Shown in pieces: positions 1-8,614 of a DNA stretch of 64,000 bases. The translations under genes and the position numbers were made by a program. Position 1 is the stretch's first letter. Every line of letters begins with the position of its first letter. Source of the stretch: CALMRE01 sp964412895 (GTDB lineage: Bacteria; UBP6; UBA1177; JAKLFG01). Under the pieces are notes generated by a model. It did no database searches, was not told the origin of the DNA, and saw only the letters and a list, made by a program, of their open reading frames with translations. The DNA lies in the NCBI GenBank assembly GCA_964412895.1, contig CAYPQK010000003.1, positions 1 through 64,000 on the forward strand, written 5' to 3'.

Positions 1-50
1 GTATTAAAGTAGGCGGGTCAGGTTCGGATAACATCTTGAGGAGGAGTGCG

Positions 51-1868
51 ATGCGGTTAGTATCGATCATGTTCCTTACGGTCTTCTGTTCGTTCGTTTT
101 CGCGCAGGAACCGGCTTTGGTACCGGTGGCCCCGGCGAAGAAGGAAGAAAAGAAAGCTGAAGTGAAAAAAGAGGAAAAGAAGGAAGAGCAGAAGGCTGAT
201 CAGGGCGCCAATTATCAGGACATGTACCAGCAGTACCTTCAGAAATACAATACCAATGCGGCTCCGGCGCCTGCTCCGGCCCCGGCTCCTGAACCGGCGC
301 CCGCCCCGGCCCCGGCTCCTGCCCCGGTGCCCGAGCCCGCTCCGCTCCCGGTGCCCGCTCCCGCCCCGGCGCCCGCTCCGGCGCCTGCTCCGGCGCCCGC
401 CCCGGCTCCGGCTCCTGCTCCGGCACCCGCTCCGGCCCCGGCCCCGACGCCCGCTCCGGTCATCGAGCCTGAACCGGTCGTAGCGCCCGAACCGGCCCCG
501 GCGCCCGCTCCGGCCCCGAAACCGGAAGAGCCCTCGAAGTTCACCCTGTCGCTGGGTATGTACGGCCTGTTCGCCAATGGCGTGACCCTGTTCGGCGGCG
601 AAGTGCTCAACAGCAGCTATCAGTTCGATGTGCCGCAGGCAGTGCTTGATCTCAAGGGCGGCACCGATACCTTCACCGCGCGCCTTCAGTTCGATCTCGC
701 GGCGGGCCTGCTGACGCAGAACAAGACCATCATGCCCAACTACGCCTACGACGAGAATGTCGCCGGATCGACCCCCGATCTGGCCGGCACGATCAATGTC
801 GTCGATATGATCAAGGACGCTTCGTTCCACTTCCCGAACATCGGCGGCTACTTCATTGAGATCAAGGGCGGCAAGTTCGCCCTGCCCTTCGGCATCGAGA
901 ACACGATGTACGACTACGAGATACCGTTCTATCTGCGTCCGCTTGCCTTCGAACAGTACCTCGGCGGCGGGTTCAACGATCTCGCCCTTCAGTTGGGCGC
1001 CAATGTCCCGCTCTCCGATACGATGTCGATCAAGGCGCGCTACTTCCTGTTCAACGGCCGCAACGAGGCTCAGCTCGACGGCAGTCAGTACATTCAGGAC
1101 CCGGCGCACGGCATCGATGTCCGCTTCGAGATGAAAGATGCGTTCCACACCACTTCGGCCCTGTCGCTGATCATCGGTTCGGCCTATCACGACATGGATA
1201 CGACGACCGCCGGCGGCATCATCGATACGGCGCTCGATCGCACCGATCCGGTCAGCGGCGAACGCTTCGGCTATCTCTACGATGTGCCGGGCTCGGAAGG
1301 GACCCCGATCTTCCTTAAGGACTTCATCAGCAACAAGATCAACATCCTTCTGACCATCGGTACCGATCTCGGCTACCGACTGGGCGAGAACATGGATTTC
1401 GGCATGGCGGGCGAGTTCTACTACTCCTACCGGCAGATATTCAACCCGAGCAAGATCATCGATCAGGACGGCAATCCGGCCACCAGCGATCCGTTCGAGT
1501 ACCGGTTCCTTGAGGATGCGAGCGGCAACTACTACGGCAACAGCTACTACCAGTCATACGGCTTCTTCATCGCTCCCTATGCCCACCTGTGGGATTTCGA
1601 CGCGATGATCCGCTTCAGCATGTCGAAGCAGCCGTATCTCTACAGTTTCGTCGAGGACCAGAAGAACCTAAAGCTCGGTCTGGATGTGATGGCCAACTAC
1701 AACATCACCGACTACTTTCAGGTCGGTCTCAGCTGGCGCTGGGTGCAGGAGACCTTCAACAAGTTCGATCCGGCGATCGATCCGGTCTACTATGTGAAGG
1801 ATACCTACAACACCCACCAGATACTGCTCAGTGCCGCTTTCCAGTACGAGGCGCTGCTCGTAAAGTAG
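51..1868 (+). CDS. Outer-membrane beta-barrel protein with Pro-Ala-rich periplasmic linker
   Basis: Predicted porin-like outer-membrane protein. ATG 51 is preferred over an upstream in-frame TTG because GAGGAG lies just upstream (41-46). A signal peptide (MRLVSIMFLTVFCSFVFA, then QEPALV) is followed by a Lys/Glu-rich segment (about residues 30-55) and a long Pro-Ala repeat (about 70-155). The remaining ~430 residues alternate aromatic and polar residues with many Tyr, Gly and Asp (e.g. FALPFGIENTMYDYEIPFY), as in phosphate-selective porin-type barrels. The mature N-terminus AQEPALV also begins the barrel at 8615, so the two are probably paralogues. The Pro-Ala stretch probably spans the periplasm or peptidoglycan; that is inference. 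The 3' end overlaps the convergent ygiQ gene by about 40 bases. Substrate unknown. Confidence 0.8.
   Translation: MRLVSIMFLTVFCSFVFAQEPALVPVAPAKKEEKKAEVKKEEKKEEQKADQGANYQDMYQQYLQKYNTNAAPAPAPAPAPEPAPAPAPAPAPVPEPAPLPVPAPAPAPAPAPAPAPAPAPAPAPAPAPAPAPTPAPVIEPEPVVAPEPAPAPAPAPKPEEPSKFTLSLGMYGLFANGVTLFGGEVLNSSYQFDVPQAVLDLKGGTDTFTARLQFDLAAGLLTQNKTIMPNYAYDENVAGSTPDLAGTINVVDMIKDASFHFPNIGGYFIEIKGGKFALPFGIENTMYDYEIPFYLRPLAFEQYLGGGFNDLALQLGANVPLSDTMSIKARYFLFNGRNEAQLDGSQYIQDPAHGIDVRFEMKDAFHTTSALSLIIGSAYHDMDTTTAGGIIDTALDRTDPVSGERFGYLYDVPGSEGTPIFLKDFISNKINILLTIGTDLGYRLGENMDFGMAGEFYYSYRQIFNPSKIIDQDGNPATSDPFEYRFLEDASGNYYGNSYYQSYGFFIAPYAHLWDFDAMIRFSMSKQPYLYSFVEDQKNLKLGLDVMANYNITDYFQVGLSWRWVQETFNKFDPAIDPVYYVKDTYNTHQILLSAAFQYEALLVK
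261..519 (+). repeat. Pro-Ala coding microsatellite-like repeat
   Basis: In-frame repetition of GCN-CCN codons (variants of gctccggcg/ccggccccg) encodes a nearly uninterrupted (Pro-Ala)n tract inside the barrel gene, broken once by a VIEPEPVV-type segment. Synonymous codons are mixed, so it is not a young perfect microsatellite. Confidence 0.85.
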
Positions 1869-3567
1869 CCGCCCCCTTCACCGCATTCTTCTGACGCATC
1901 TTTCCTTCGACACTTCTTTCGATGGACACCTCTTTCCCGCTGTACGGATCGCGTCCGGTGCGGTAGATGAGCGTCGAAATGGTCGACGGGGTGGGTGTGA
2001 AGATCTGGACCTGTTCGGGCAGGAGCCGCAGTTCGTCGCGACAGAAACGGGAGAGCGCGCGCATCGCCTCCTCGGTGCAGCCGGGATGGGCCGCGATGAA
2101 GTAGTAGGTGAGGAACTGTTCCTTGCCGGCCGCCTTGGTGAGGGCGAGGAACCGTTCGCGGAAGCGGCGGATGCTTTTCTTCGACGGTTTTCCCATGAGG
2201 TCGAGCACCGCGTCCTCGGTGTGTTCGGGCGCTATCTTCATCTGACCGGAGATGTGGCGGGAGACCAGTTCGGCGAGATAGGCTTCGCCGTGCTGGAGGT
2301 CGGCGAGCACCATGTCGTGACGGACGCCGCTGGCGACAAAGACCTTTTTCACTCCCGGTAGTGCCGTCACCCGTCTCAGGAGCGCCGTCTGGCGGGTATG
2401 ATCGAGCGCCAGCTCTTTGCACACCGCCGGATGGAGGCATCGCTTCTTGAGACAACTGCCGCTCTTCGACTTGCGCTCGCAATCGATGCCGTACATGTTG
2501 GCGGTCGGACCGCCGAGGTCGTAGATGACGCCGGTGAAGCGTTTCATCTTGAGGAACCGCGTTATCTCGCGCACGATCGACTCTTCCGAACGGGACACGA
2601 CGCGACGCCCCTGATGGAGGTGTATCGCGCAGAAACTGCATTCGCCGTAACAGCCGCGGTGGGTCGTCACCGAGAATTTTATCGTTTCGAGCGCCCGTAT
2701 CTCGCCGCGCTCCTTGTCGGCGGGGTGTGCGTCGTATTCATAGGGAAGTTCGTAGACGGCGTCGAGTTCGTCGGGTTCGAGCGGTAACTGCGGCGGGTTG
2801 TGGACGAGCCATCTCTCGCCGTGCCGCTGGTTCATTCCGCGTGCGGTCAGCGGATCGTTGTTGCGGTAGAAGGTGAGGAACATGTCGGTGAAGGTCTTGT
2901 CGTTCTCGGCCGCCTTTTCATACGGCGGCAGGTCGATGAACTCCGCCGCCGGGTCGTTCGCGGCGTAGCAGAGTCCGCGGATGGCGCGCCAGTCGGCGCC
3001 GTCACGCAGGGCCGTCGCCAGTTCGACGACCGTCCGTTCGGCCATGCCGTAGACGATGAGGTCGGCCTTGGCGTCGAAGAGTAAACTGCGCCGTATCGAA
3101 TCTGACCAGTAATCGTAGTGGGCGACGCGCCGGAGGCTTGCCTCGATGCCGCCGAGTACCACCGGGACGGTGTTCTTGAAGAACCGGCGGATGAGTCCGG
3201 TGTAGACGATGCTCGCCCGGTCGGGGCGGCGGTCGTTGATCGCGCCGGGGGTGAGGTCGTCCTGCGTGCGCCGCTTCTTTACGGCGGTGTAGTTGGAGAC
3301 CATCGAATCGACCGACCCGGCGGTGACGCCCCAGAAAAGGAGCGGCTCGCCGAGGCGGGTGATATCCTGCGGGCCGTCGGTCGCCGGTTGGGCGATCAGG
3401 CCGACCCGGAATCCTTTATATATAAGGTAGTGGCCGATGATGGCGGCGCCGTTGTAGGGAGAGTCGATATAGCTGTCGCCGGTAATTATAATGATATCGA
3501 GCTGTTCCCAGCCTATTTGGGCCGCCTCATCGCGGGTGGTCGGGATGAACATGGGTTTCTCCGCCAT
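1828..3567 (-). CDS. ygiQ: YgiQ family radical SAM protein
   Basis: Radical SAM protein of the YgiQ/UPF0313 family; the reaction is not established for the family. The N-terminus reads MAEKPMFIPTTRDEAAQIGW and the segment DIIIITGDSYIDSPYNGAAI is typical of YgiQ. The cluster-binding CxxxCxxC lies at about residues 306-313 (HRGCYGECSFCAIH). Downstream come a TIM-barrel region with GVIYDLGGPTANMYG and a second Cys-rich stretch (CERKSKSGSCLKKRC). Length (579 aa) is near the shorter members of the family. ATG 3567 is preferred to an in-frame GTG at 3579 by homology to family N-termini; neither has a strong Shine-Dalgarno. The last ~13 codons overlap the convergent barrel gene. Cytoplasmic and monocistronic. 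Confidence 0.93.
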   Translation of the reverse strand: MAEKPMFIPTTRDEAAQIGWEQLDIIIITGDSYIDSPYNGAAIIGHYLIYKGFRVGLIAQPATDGPQDITRLGEPLLFWGVTAGSVDSMVSNYTAVKKRRTQDDLTPGAINDRRPDRASIVYTGLIRRFFKNTVPVVLGGIEASLRRVAHYDYWSDSIRRSLLFDAKADLIVYGMAERTVVELATALRDGADWRAIRGLCYAANDPAAEFIDLPPYEKAAENDKTFTDMFLTFYRNNDPLTARGMNQRHGERWLVHNPPQLPLEPDELDAVYELPYEYDAHPADKERGEIRALETIKFSVTTHRGCYGECSFCAIHLHQGRRVVSRSEESIVREITRFLKMKRFTGVIYDLGGPTANMYGIDCERKSKSGSCLKKRCLHPAVCKELALDHTRQTALLRRVTALPGVKKVFVASGVRHDMVLADLQHGEAYLAELVSRHISGQMKIAPEHTEDAVLDLMGKPSKKSIRRFRERFLALTKAAGKEQFLTYYFIAAHPGCTEEAMRALSRFCRDELRLLPEQVQIFTPTPSTISTLIYRTGRDPYSGKEVSIERSVEGKMRQKNAVKGAATLRAAPRTGKRH

Positions 3568-3642
3568 TGAGTAGCGCACAGTATCGCCGCAGAGAGGGCG
3601 ATTGTCAATAGCGCCGGCTCACTGAAAATTAACGGTCCGCGC

Positions 3643-3671
3643 TTTACTTGCCGGCCGATTTGGGATACTAT
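3643..3671 (+). promoter_or_regulatory. Candidate sigma70-type promoter for the 3698 lipoprotein operon
   Basis: TTTACT (3643-3648), 17-nt spacer, TACTAT (3666-3671), 26 nt before the ATG at 3698. Moderate match only. Confidence 0.4.
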
Positions 3672-3697
3672 GCGGCGGACCATTTGGAGGTGCTTTC

Positions 3698-5344
3698 ATG
3701 AAAATAATTACTTTGGGACTCGCGTTCGGGTTCATCGCGCTTTTTATCACCGGCTGTAATCTCGATCCCGCCGGAGGCTGGTTCAAGAAGGATGTCGATG
3801 CAACGACCGACCTCGATGACGCGGCCGACGGCGACACGATAGCCGTTGCCGACGACGGCGCTACGGTGAAGGATGACGGCGTGGCCGGTGACGATACGAC
3901 CGATACGGCGACGCCCGACGACGACGCGCAGGTGGCGACCGGGGTCATCTCCGACATACAACACGGCGAAGTGACGCCCGATACGACGGTGGAATTCGAG
4001 GCGGTGGTGACGGCGATAGAGTATGTGCTCGACACCGAATATAATCCGACCGGCATCAAGGGGCTTTTCGTGAGCCAGACCGGCCTTTCGACCGCGCTTC
4101 CGTGGAGCGGCATCTATATCTACATTCAGACCCCGGCGGTGGCCGACGCCTATGCGCGGGGCGACCTGCTCTCCGTCTCGGGCACCTACAAGGAATACTA
4201 TGAGGCATCGCAGATAGAGGGGGCGACGCTGGGCAAATTGGGGACCGCCGCCGTCCCGGCGCCCGCCTACATCGCCGATCCCTCAACGGTGGCGACGCCG
4301 TTCGAGAATAACGGGACCGAGTGGGTCCCGACGACCAACCACGGTGCGCAGGGCGAACAGTGGGAAAGCGTCCTCATCGAGATACGCGATGTGGAGGTCA
4401 CCAACGAGGATCTCGGCCACGGCCAGTGGGAAGTGACCGGCGGTCTGGTGGTTGACAAGAAACTCTTCTACTATCCCGGCGAACGGTCGACCGGCACGAA
4501 GTTCAAACGGATAACGGGCATCCTCGTCTATACCTACGACGCCTTCAAGATCGCGCCGCGCGACGGGGACGACATGGAACTGGACGATGGCACGGGCAGC
4601 GACGACGATACGGTCGCGACTGACGACGGCACGACCACCGACAACGATACGACCACGACCGATACCGTGACGCCCGACAACGATACGGCGGGCGGCGGCG
4701 TCATCGCCGACATCCGGCAGGGCGATGTCACGGCCGATACGACGGTGGAATTCGAGGCGGTGGTGACGGCGGTCGAGAATGTGCTCGACACCGAGTTCAA
4801 TCCGACCGGCATCAAGGGGCTTTTCGTGAGCCAGACCGGTATTTCGACCGCGCTCCCGTGGAGCGGCATCTATATCTTCATCCAGACCCCGGCGGCGGTC
4901 GGCGCCTATGCGCGGGGCGATGTGCTCTCCGTTTCGGGCATCTACAAGGAATACTACGACGCGTCGCAGGTAGAACAGGCGACGCTGAATAAAACGGGCA
5001 CGGCGACCATCCCGGCGGCGGCGGTCATCGCCGATCCGTCGACGGTGGCGACCCCGTTCGAGGATAACGGCGGCGAATGGGTCCCGACGACCAGCCACGG
5101 CGCGCAGGGGGAACAGTGGGAGAGCGTCCTCATCGAGGTGCATGATGTGACGGTCACCAACGAGGACCTCGGCCACGGCATGTGGGAGGTTACCGGCGGA
5201 TTGGTGGTCGACAAGAAACTCTTCTACTTCCCCGGCACCCGCACGACCGGTACGCAGTTCTCGACGATACGCGGTATCCTCGTCTACACCTTTGACGCCT
5301 TCAAGATCGCGCCGCGCGACGCGGCTGATGTCGTAGCGCAGTAG
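3698..5344 (+). CDS. Lipoprotein with two tandem OB-fold-like domains
   Basis: Secreted lipoprotein, function unknown. GGAGG (3686-3690) precedes ATG 3698. The signal peptide ends in lipobox FITGC (Cys20). An Asp/Thr-rich linker is followed by two ~205-residue copies of one domain (about residues 82-289 and 334-541) separated by a second Asp/Thr-rich linker. Each copy starts GVI(S/A)DI and contains FEAVVTA, GIKGLFVSQTG, LPWSGIYI, (L/V)LSVSG(T/I)YKEYY and FKIAPRD. The pattern of a short beta-strand series with 'G.l.SVSG.y.Ey' resembles the OB-fold domains beside secreted nucleases and phosphatases. The gene begins a forward operon with the 5'-nucleotidase (gap 7 nt) and a further lipoprotein, which suggests a part in extracellular nucleotide or nucleic-acid handling; that is inference. 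Confidence 0.75.
   Translation: MKIITLGLAFGFIALFITGCNLDPAGGWFKKDVDATTDLDDAADGDTIAVADDGATVKDDGVAGDDTTDTATPDDDAQVATGVISDIQHGEVTPDTTVEFEAVVTAIEYVLDTEYNPTGIKGLFVSQTGLSTALPWSGIYIYIQTPAVADAYARGDLLSVSGTYKEYYEASQIEGATLGKLGTAAVPAPAYIADPSTVATPFENNGTEWVPTTNHGAQGEQWESVLIEIRDVEVTNEDLGHGQWEVTGGLVVDKKLFYYPGERSTGTKFKRITGILVYTYDAFKIAPRDGDDMELDDGTGSDDDTVATDDGTTTDNDTTTTDTVTPDNDTAGGGVIADIRQGDVTADTTVEFEAVVTAVENVLDTEFNPTGIKGLFVSQTGISTALPWSGIYIFIQTPAAVGAYARGDVLSVSGIYKEYYDASQVEQATLNKTGTATIPAAAVIADPSTVATPFEDNGGEWVPTTSHGAQGEQWESVLIEVHDVTVTNEDLGHGMWEVTGGLVVDKKLFYFPGTRTTGTQFSTIRGILVYTFDAFKIAPRDAADVVAQ
3941..5322 (+). repeat. Intragenic tandem duplication (~620 bp units)
   Basis: Unit 1 (about 3941-4563) and unit 2 (about 4697-5322) share long identical DNA blocks, e.g. 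the stretch encoding DTTVEFEAVVTA and the one encoding PTGIKGLFVSQTG. Identity at silent positions points to recent duplication or gene conversion. Confidence 0.85.
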
Positions 5345-5351
5345 GGGACCG

Positions 5352-7409
5352 ATGGTATTGCGGCGATTCATCGCGCTCTGCTGCCTGTTCACGGCGGCGG
5401 GCTGTATCGAGAACTCCTACGGCGAGGCGCCGGTCGATCCGTCGGTGCCGCGCAAGCTGGTCATCATCCACACCACCGATTCGCACTCGAAATACTTTCC
5501 CTTCTGGCTCCAGCCCAACATGTTCGACCGCGCCATGGGGATCACCTCGCACAATCCTCCCTGCTGGGATATCGGCTGGTCGGGCGGCGCCTCCTACTGC
5601 GACGGCGCGTGGATAGAGACGAAAGAGCGCTACAAGGTCTGGCAGAGCGGCAAGTATGTCTACCTGACCGAGGAGGAGATGATGGCGCAGGGGCTGGTCT
5701 CGGAGGATGTGAACCGCGACGGCCTGTGCGATATCAACGACTGCACCATCACTTGGGACCGCGACCGTGACGGCCTCTGCACCTACCCTTACGACAGCGC
5801 GACCGGCAGTTATAAGAACGGCGACGGGACCACCGTCGATCCGGCCGACAAGAGCGCCTTCAACGCGGCGAAGAGCGCGAGCGAGGATGTGAACCGCGAC
5901 GGCCGCTGCACCGCGCTCGACTACCGGCCCGAACTCGCTTCGACCGGCGGCATAGCCCGGATGGCGACTCTCTTCAGACAGATCCGCGATGAACAGGCTG
6001 CCTTCCCGGTCCTGCATATCGACACTGGCGACACCTTTCAGGGGGCGCCGGAGTTCAACCTGTTCCGCGGCGAACTCGAGATGCGCGCCCTGCGGGCGCT
6101 CGGCGTCGATGTGATGACGCTGGGGAACCACGAGTTCGACAACGGGACACCCCCCTTCGTGACCGCCTACGAGAAGTCGGGCGGCTTCCCGCTGCTGGCA
6201 GCCAATTTCCTGTTCGACGGGCGGGTCAATAACGGCCTGTCGGAACTGGTTGAGCCCTACGCGATACTCCACCGCGGCACCCTGCGCATCGGCGTAGTGG
6301 GCATCAGCAACGACTCCTCCATCACCTCGATGACCCAGATCGGCAACAGTCTGGGCTTCTACGGGCTCGACCCGATAGAGATGGCGAAACTGTATGTCGG
6401 CCTCATCCGGTCGCAGTGCGATGTGGTCATCCTCGCGAGCCATCAGGGGCTCGACGGCGACTACGCGCTGGCCCAGCAGGTGCCGGGGGTTGACATCATC
6501 CTTGGCGGCCACCACCATGTCGTCCTCGATCCGCCCAAGGTGCTCACCGGTCCCGACGGGCGCGATGTGGTCATCGTCCACAGCGGCGTCGACCTCAAGA
6601 TAGCGGGCGAACTGCAGGTCATCGTGCAGAACGGCCGCGTGGTGGGTCATTCCTACACCACCCACGCAAACACCGACGCGGTGGCCGAGGATCCCGAGAT
6701 GGTGAACATCCTCCATCCCTTCGCCGAAACGCTCAAATACGCGCAGGACCTCACCGAAGTGGTCGGCTACGCGACGAGCATGATCCGGCGCACCGACCCG
6801 ACCGGCGGCGATTCGCCGCTGGGCAACCTCGTCACCGAGTCGATGATGCGGCACGAACTGGTCCGCGCCGAGTTCGCGGTGACCAACAGCATGGGTATCC
6901 GCGCCGACATCCCGACGGGCGACATCAGCCGCGAGAAACTCTACGAGGTCTTTCCGTTCGAGAACAGCATATCGGTCATGTACCTCTCGGGCAAGGAGCT
7001 CAAGGACCTGTTCGACTTCGTGGCGCGCCGCTCCGCCTCGCGGGGCTGCGTGACGCAGGTGCAGGCGGCCGGGATCGAGGTCGAACTCGACTGTTCCCCC
7101 GACGCGGCGTTTCAGGAGAAGTACAACTCCTACGCGCTGACAAAGAGTCTCCGCATCGGCCAGTCGGTCGTGATAGAGGATTACGAACTGAAACTGCCGC
7201 ACATCATCTTCAAGATGGCGACCAACGACTACATGGCGCGCGGCGGCTCCGGTTTCGACATGCTTCTGCGCAACACCACCCGCGTCGATACCTCCATCCC
7301 CCTGCGCGACGCCCTCATCGAATATATTAAGGATATCGGCGGCCGGATAGACCCGGCCGATTTTTCCGCGGAGAAGACCGGCGTGAAACACATCACGATG
7401 ATCAACTAG
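5352..7409 (+). CDS. 5'-nucleotidase/UshA-family metallophosphatase lipoprotein with Ca-loop insertion
   Basis: Surface or periplasmic nucleotide phosphohydrolase. The lipobox is TAAGC (Cys18). The N-terminal calcineurin-like phosphatase domain shows the metal motifs TTDSHS (about 41-46), DTGDTFQG (224-231), GNHEFD (258-263), ILASHQG and GGHHH. The C-terminal 5'-nucleotidase domain has GDSPLGNLVTESM, NSMGIRAD, EVFPFENS and the substrate-loop ATNDYMARGGSGFDML. Between the first two metal motifs is an unusual insert (about residues 50-198) with loops EDVNRDGLCDINDC, DRDRDGLC and EDVNRDGRC. These look like dockerin/EF-hand calcium loops with added cysteines. ATG 5352 follows the upstream stop by 7 nt with AGGGGA. 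Known family substrates are AMP and UDP-sugars; the true substrate here is unknown. Confidence 0.92.
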   Translation: MVLRRFIALCCLFTAAGCIENSYGEAPVDPSVPRKLVIIHTTDSHSKYFPFWLQPNMFDRAMGITSHNPPCWDIGWSGGASYCDGAWIETKERYKVWQSGKYVYLTEEEMMAQGLVSEDVNRDGLCDINDCTITWDRDRDGLCTYPYDSATGSYKNGDGTTVDPADKSAFNAAKSASEDVNRDGRCTALDYRPELASTGGIARMATLFRQIRDEQAAFPVLHIDTGDTFQGAPEFNLFRGELEMRALRALGVDVMTLGNHEFDNGTPPFVTAYEKSGGFPLLAANFLFDGRVNNGLSELVEPYAILHRGTLRIGVVGISNDSSITSMTQIGNSLGFYGLDPIEMAKLYVGLIRSQCDVVILASHQGLDGDYALAQQVPGVDIILGGHHHVVLDPPKVLTGPDGRDVVIVHSGVDLKIAGELQVIVQNGRVVGHSYTTHANTDAVAEDPEMVNILHPFAETLKYAQDLTEVVGYATSMIRRTDPTGGDSPLGNLVTESMMRHELVRAEFAVTNSMGIRADIPTGDISREKLYEVFPFENSISVMYLSGKELKDLFDFVARRSASRGCVTQVQAAGIEVELDCSPDAAFQEKYNSYALTKSLRIGQSVVIEDYELKLPHIIFKMATNDYMARGGSGFDMLLRNTTRVDTSIPLRDALIEYIKDIGGRIDPADFSAEKTGVKHITMIN

Positions 7410-7418
7410 GGTGACGGC

Positions 7419-8597
7419 ATGATACGGATACTCGTCATAGCGCTGCTCCTTTCGCTGGCGGCCGCCTGCGCTTCGAAGGGCGAACCGTCTCTGCCGGAGG
7501 GGTTGCAGTATTTCTCGGTCACCTTTGCCCCCGGCACCGATCTGGGTGCCCCCGGCACGCCGCTTGCCGAGGCGGCCGAATACCGATTCTCGGTGGCCAT
7601 CGAGGCGCGCGGTGCGTGGGGCGAACGGATAGCCGACTACACCGGCGAGATCGAGGTGAGCCTGCAGGGGGCCGAATTGCGTTCCTACAAACGGCTGAAA
7701 CTCGAGGGCGGCATCATCGGCCCGGTCGAGGTCAGCTTCGCCAACGGATACCGCGTCGAGCGGATAACGGTGGAGGAGATAGCGCCCGACAAGACGGTTG
7801 TCGGCGCCCGCGAGGTGCGGCTCAAGACCGGCCCGGTCGGCATCTCGGCGCCGATATATCTGCCTCACCCGCGCATCTCGTCGGTGCAGGGGATGAACAG
7901 CGGGGACGCCGACGACGGCATGCCTTCGCGGCTCAACGAACGCAATCTGACCCTGCGCGGCGCATGGGACGCGGCGGCGGGAAGTCATCGCGACATGGTG
8001 GTGGTCGCGGTCATCGAAGGGGGCTTCTACCTCACCGAGACAGATTGCGACGACTACTGCGCCGTCTATCTCTACACCTATTCGACCCCCTATGTCGACG
8101 ACGGCGACTACAGCGGCGTCCTTGAACCGGGGACGCTCATTGAGGAGGTGAACGGCTCGGTCTTCGAGTTCTTCGGCTTCACGGAACTCTCGTTCCCGAC
8201 CTTCACTATCCGGCGCGACGCAGACGGCCTCATCATGAAAGATCTCGGCGCGATCCCCGCGCCGCGCGACATCACCGCCTGCCTCGACGGCGGCGACGAC
8301 GACTGCCTCGAATCGGCCGAATCGTCGCTGGTGACGGTCGCCGGCGCGACGGTGGACGATTTCGACGAGGCCGAGGACAGCTGGATCGAATACAGCCAGT
8401 TCCCGCTTACCACCGACGGCGGCGGCATCATCATGGCGCAGACCGTCTACACCGCCCCCGCGTTCCACCCCGAGGCGATGAAGGGACGGCGGCTTGCGAC
8501 CCTCACCGGCATCCTGAAACAGCATACCAGTTCGCGCCCCTCGACATGGATACTCATCCCGCGCGACGGCGCCGATATCGTTATGGAAGAAAGGTAA
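7419..8597 (+). CDS. Lipoprotein with C-terminal OB-like domain
   Basis: Third gene of the lipoprotein operon, starting 9 nt after the 5'-nucleotidase stop. The signal peptide ends in the lipobox LAAAC (Cys17). Residues ~30-145 are beta-rich (FSVAIEARGAWGERIADYTG), resembling an Ig-like domain. The C-terminal half contains VVVAVIEGGFYLTETD, VNGSVFEFFGFTELSFPTF and ends in TGILKQHTSSRPSTWILIPRDGADIV. That follows the same end pattern (..GIL..., ..PRD.AD) as the duplicated domains of the 3698 protein, so I place both in one family. The last 52 nt are upstream of the next barrel gene's ATG. Exact role unknown. Confidence 0.7.
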   Translation: MIRILVIALLLSLAAACASKGEPSLPEGLQYFSVTFAPGTDLGAPGTPLAEAAEYRFSVAIEARGAWGERIADYTGEIEVSLQGAELRSYKRLKLEGGIIGPVEVSFANGYRVERITVEEIAPDKTVVGAREVRLKTGPVGISAPIYLPHPRISSVQGMNSGDADDGMPSRLNERNLTLRGAWDAAAGSHRDMVVVAVIEGGFYLTETDCDDYCAVYLYTYSTPYVDDGDYSGVLEPGTLIEEVNGSVFEFFGFTELSFPTFTIRRDADGLIMKDLGAIPAPRDITACLDGGDDDCLESAESSLVTVAGATVDDFDEAEDSWIEYSQFPLTTDGGGIIMAQTVYTAPAFHPEAMKGRRLATLTGILKQHTSSRPSTWILIPRDGADIVMEER

Positions 8598-8614
8598 TAC
8601 AGGAGATAGATCGC

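Noticed and set aside
57..1190. Minus-strand frame across the Pro-Ala repeat gene
   Set aside because: It reads the complement of the Pro-Ala tract as RGRSR-type sequence and has no ribosome site or homology.
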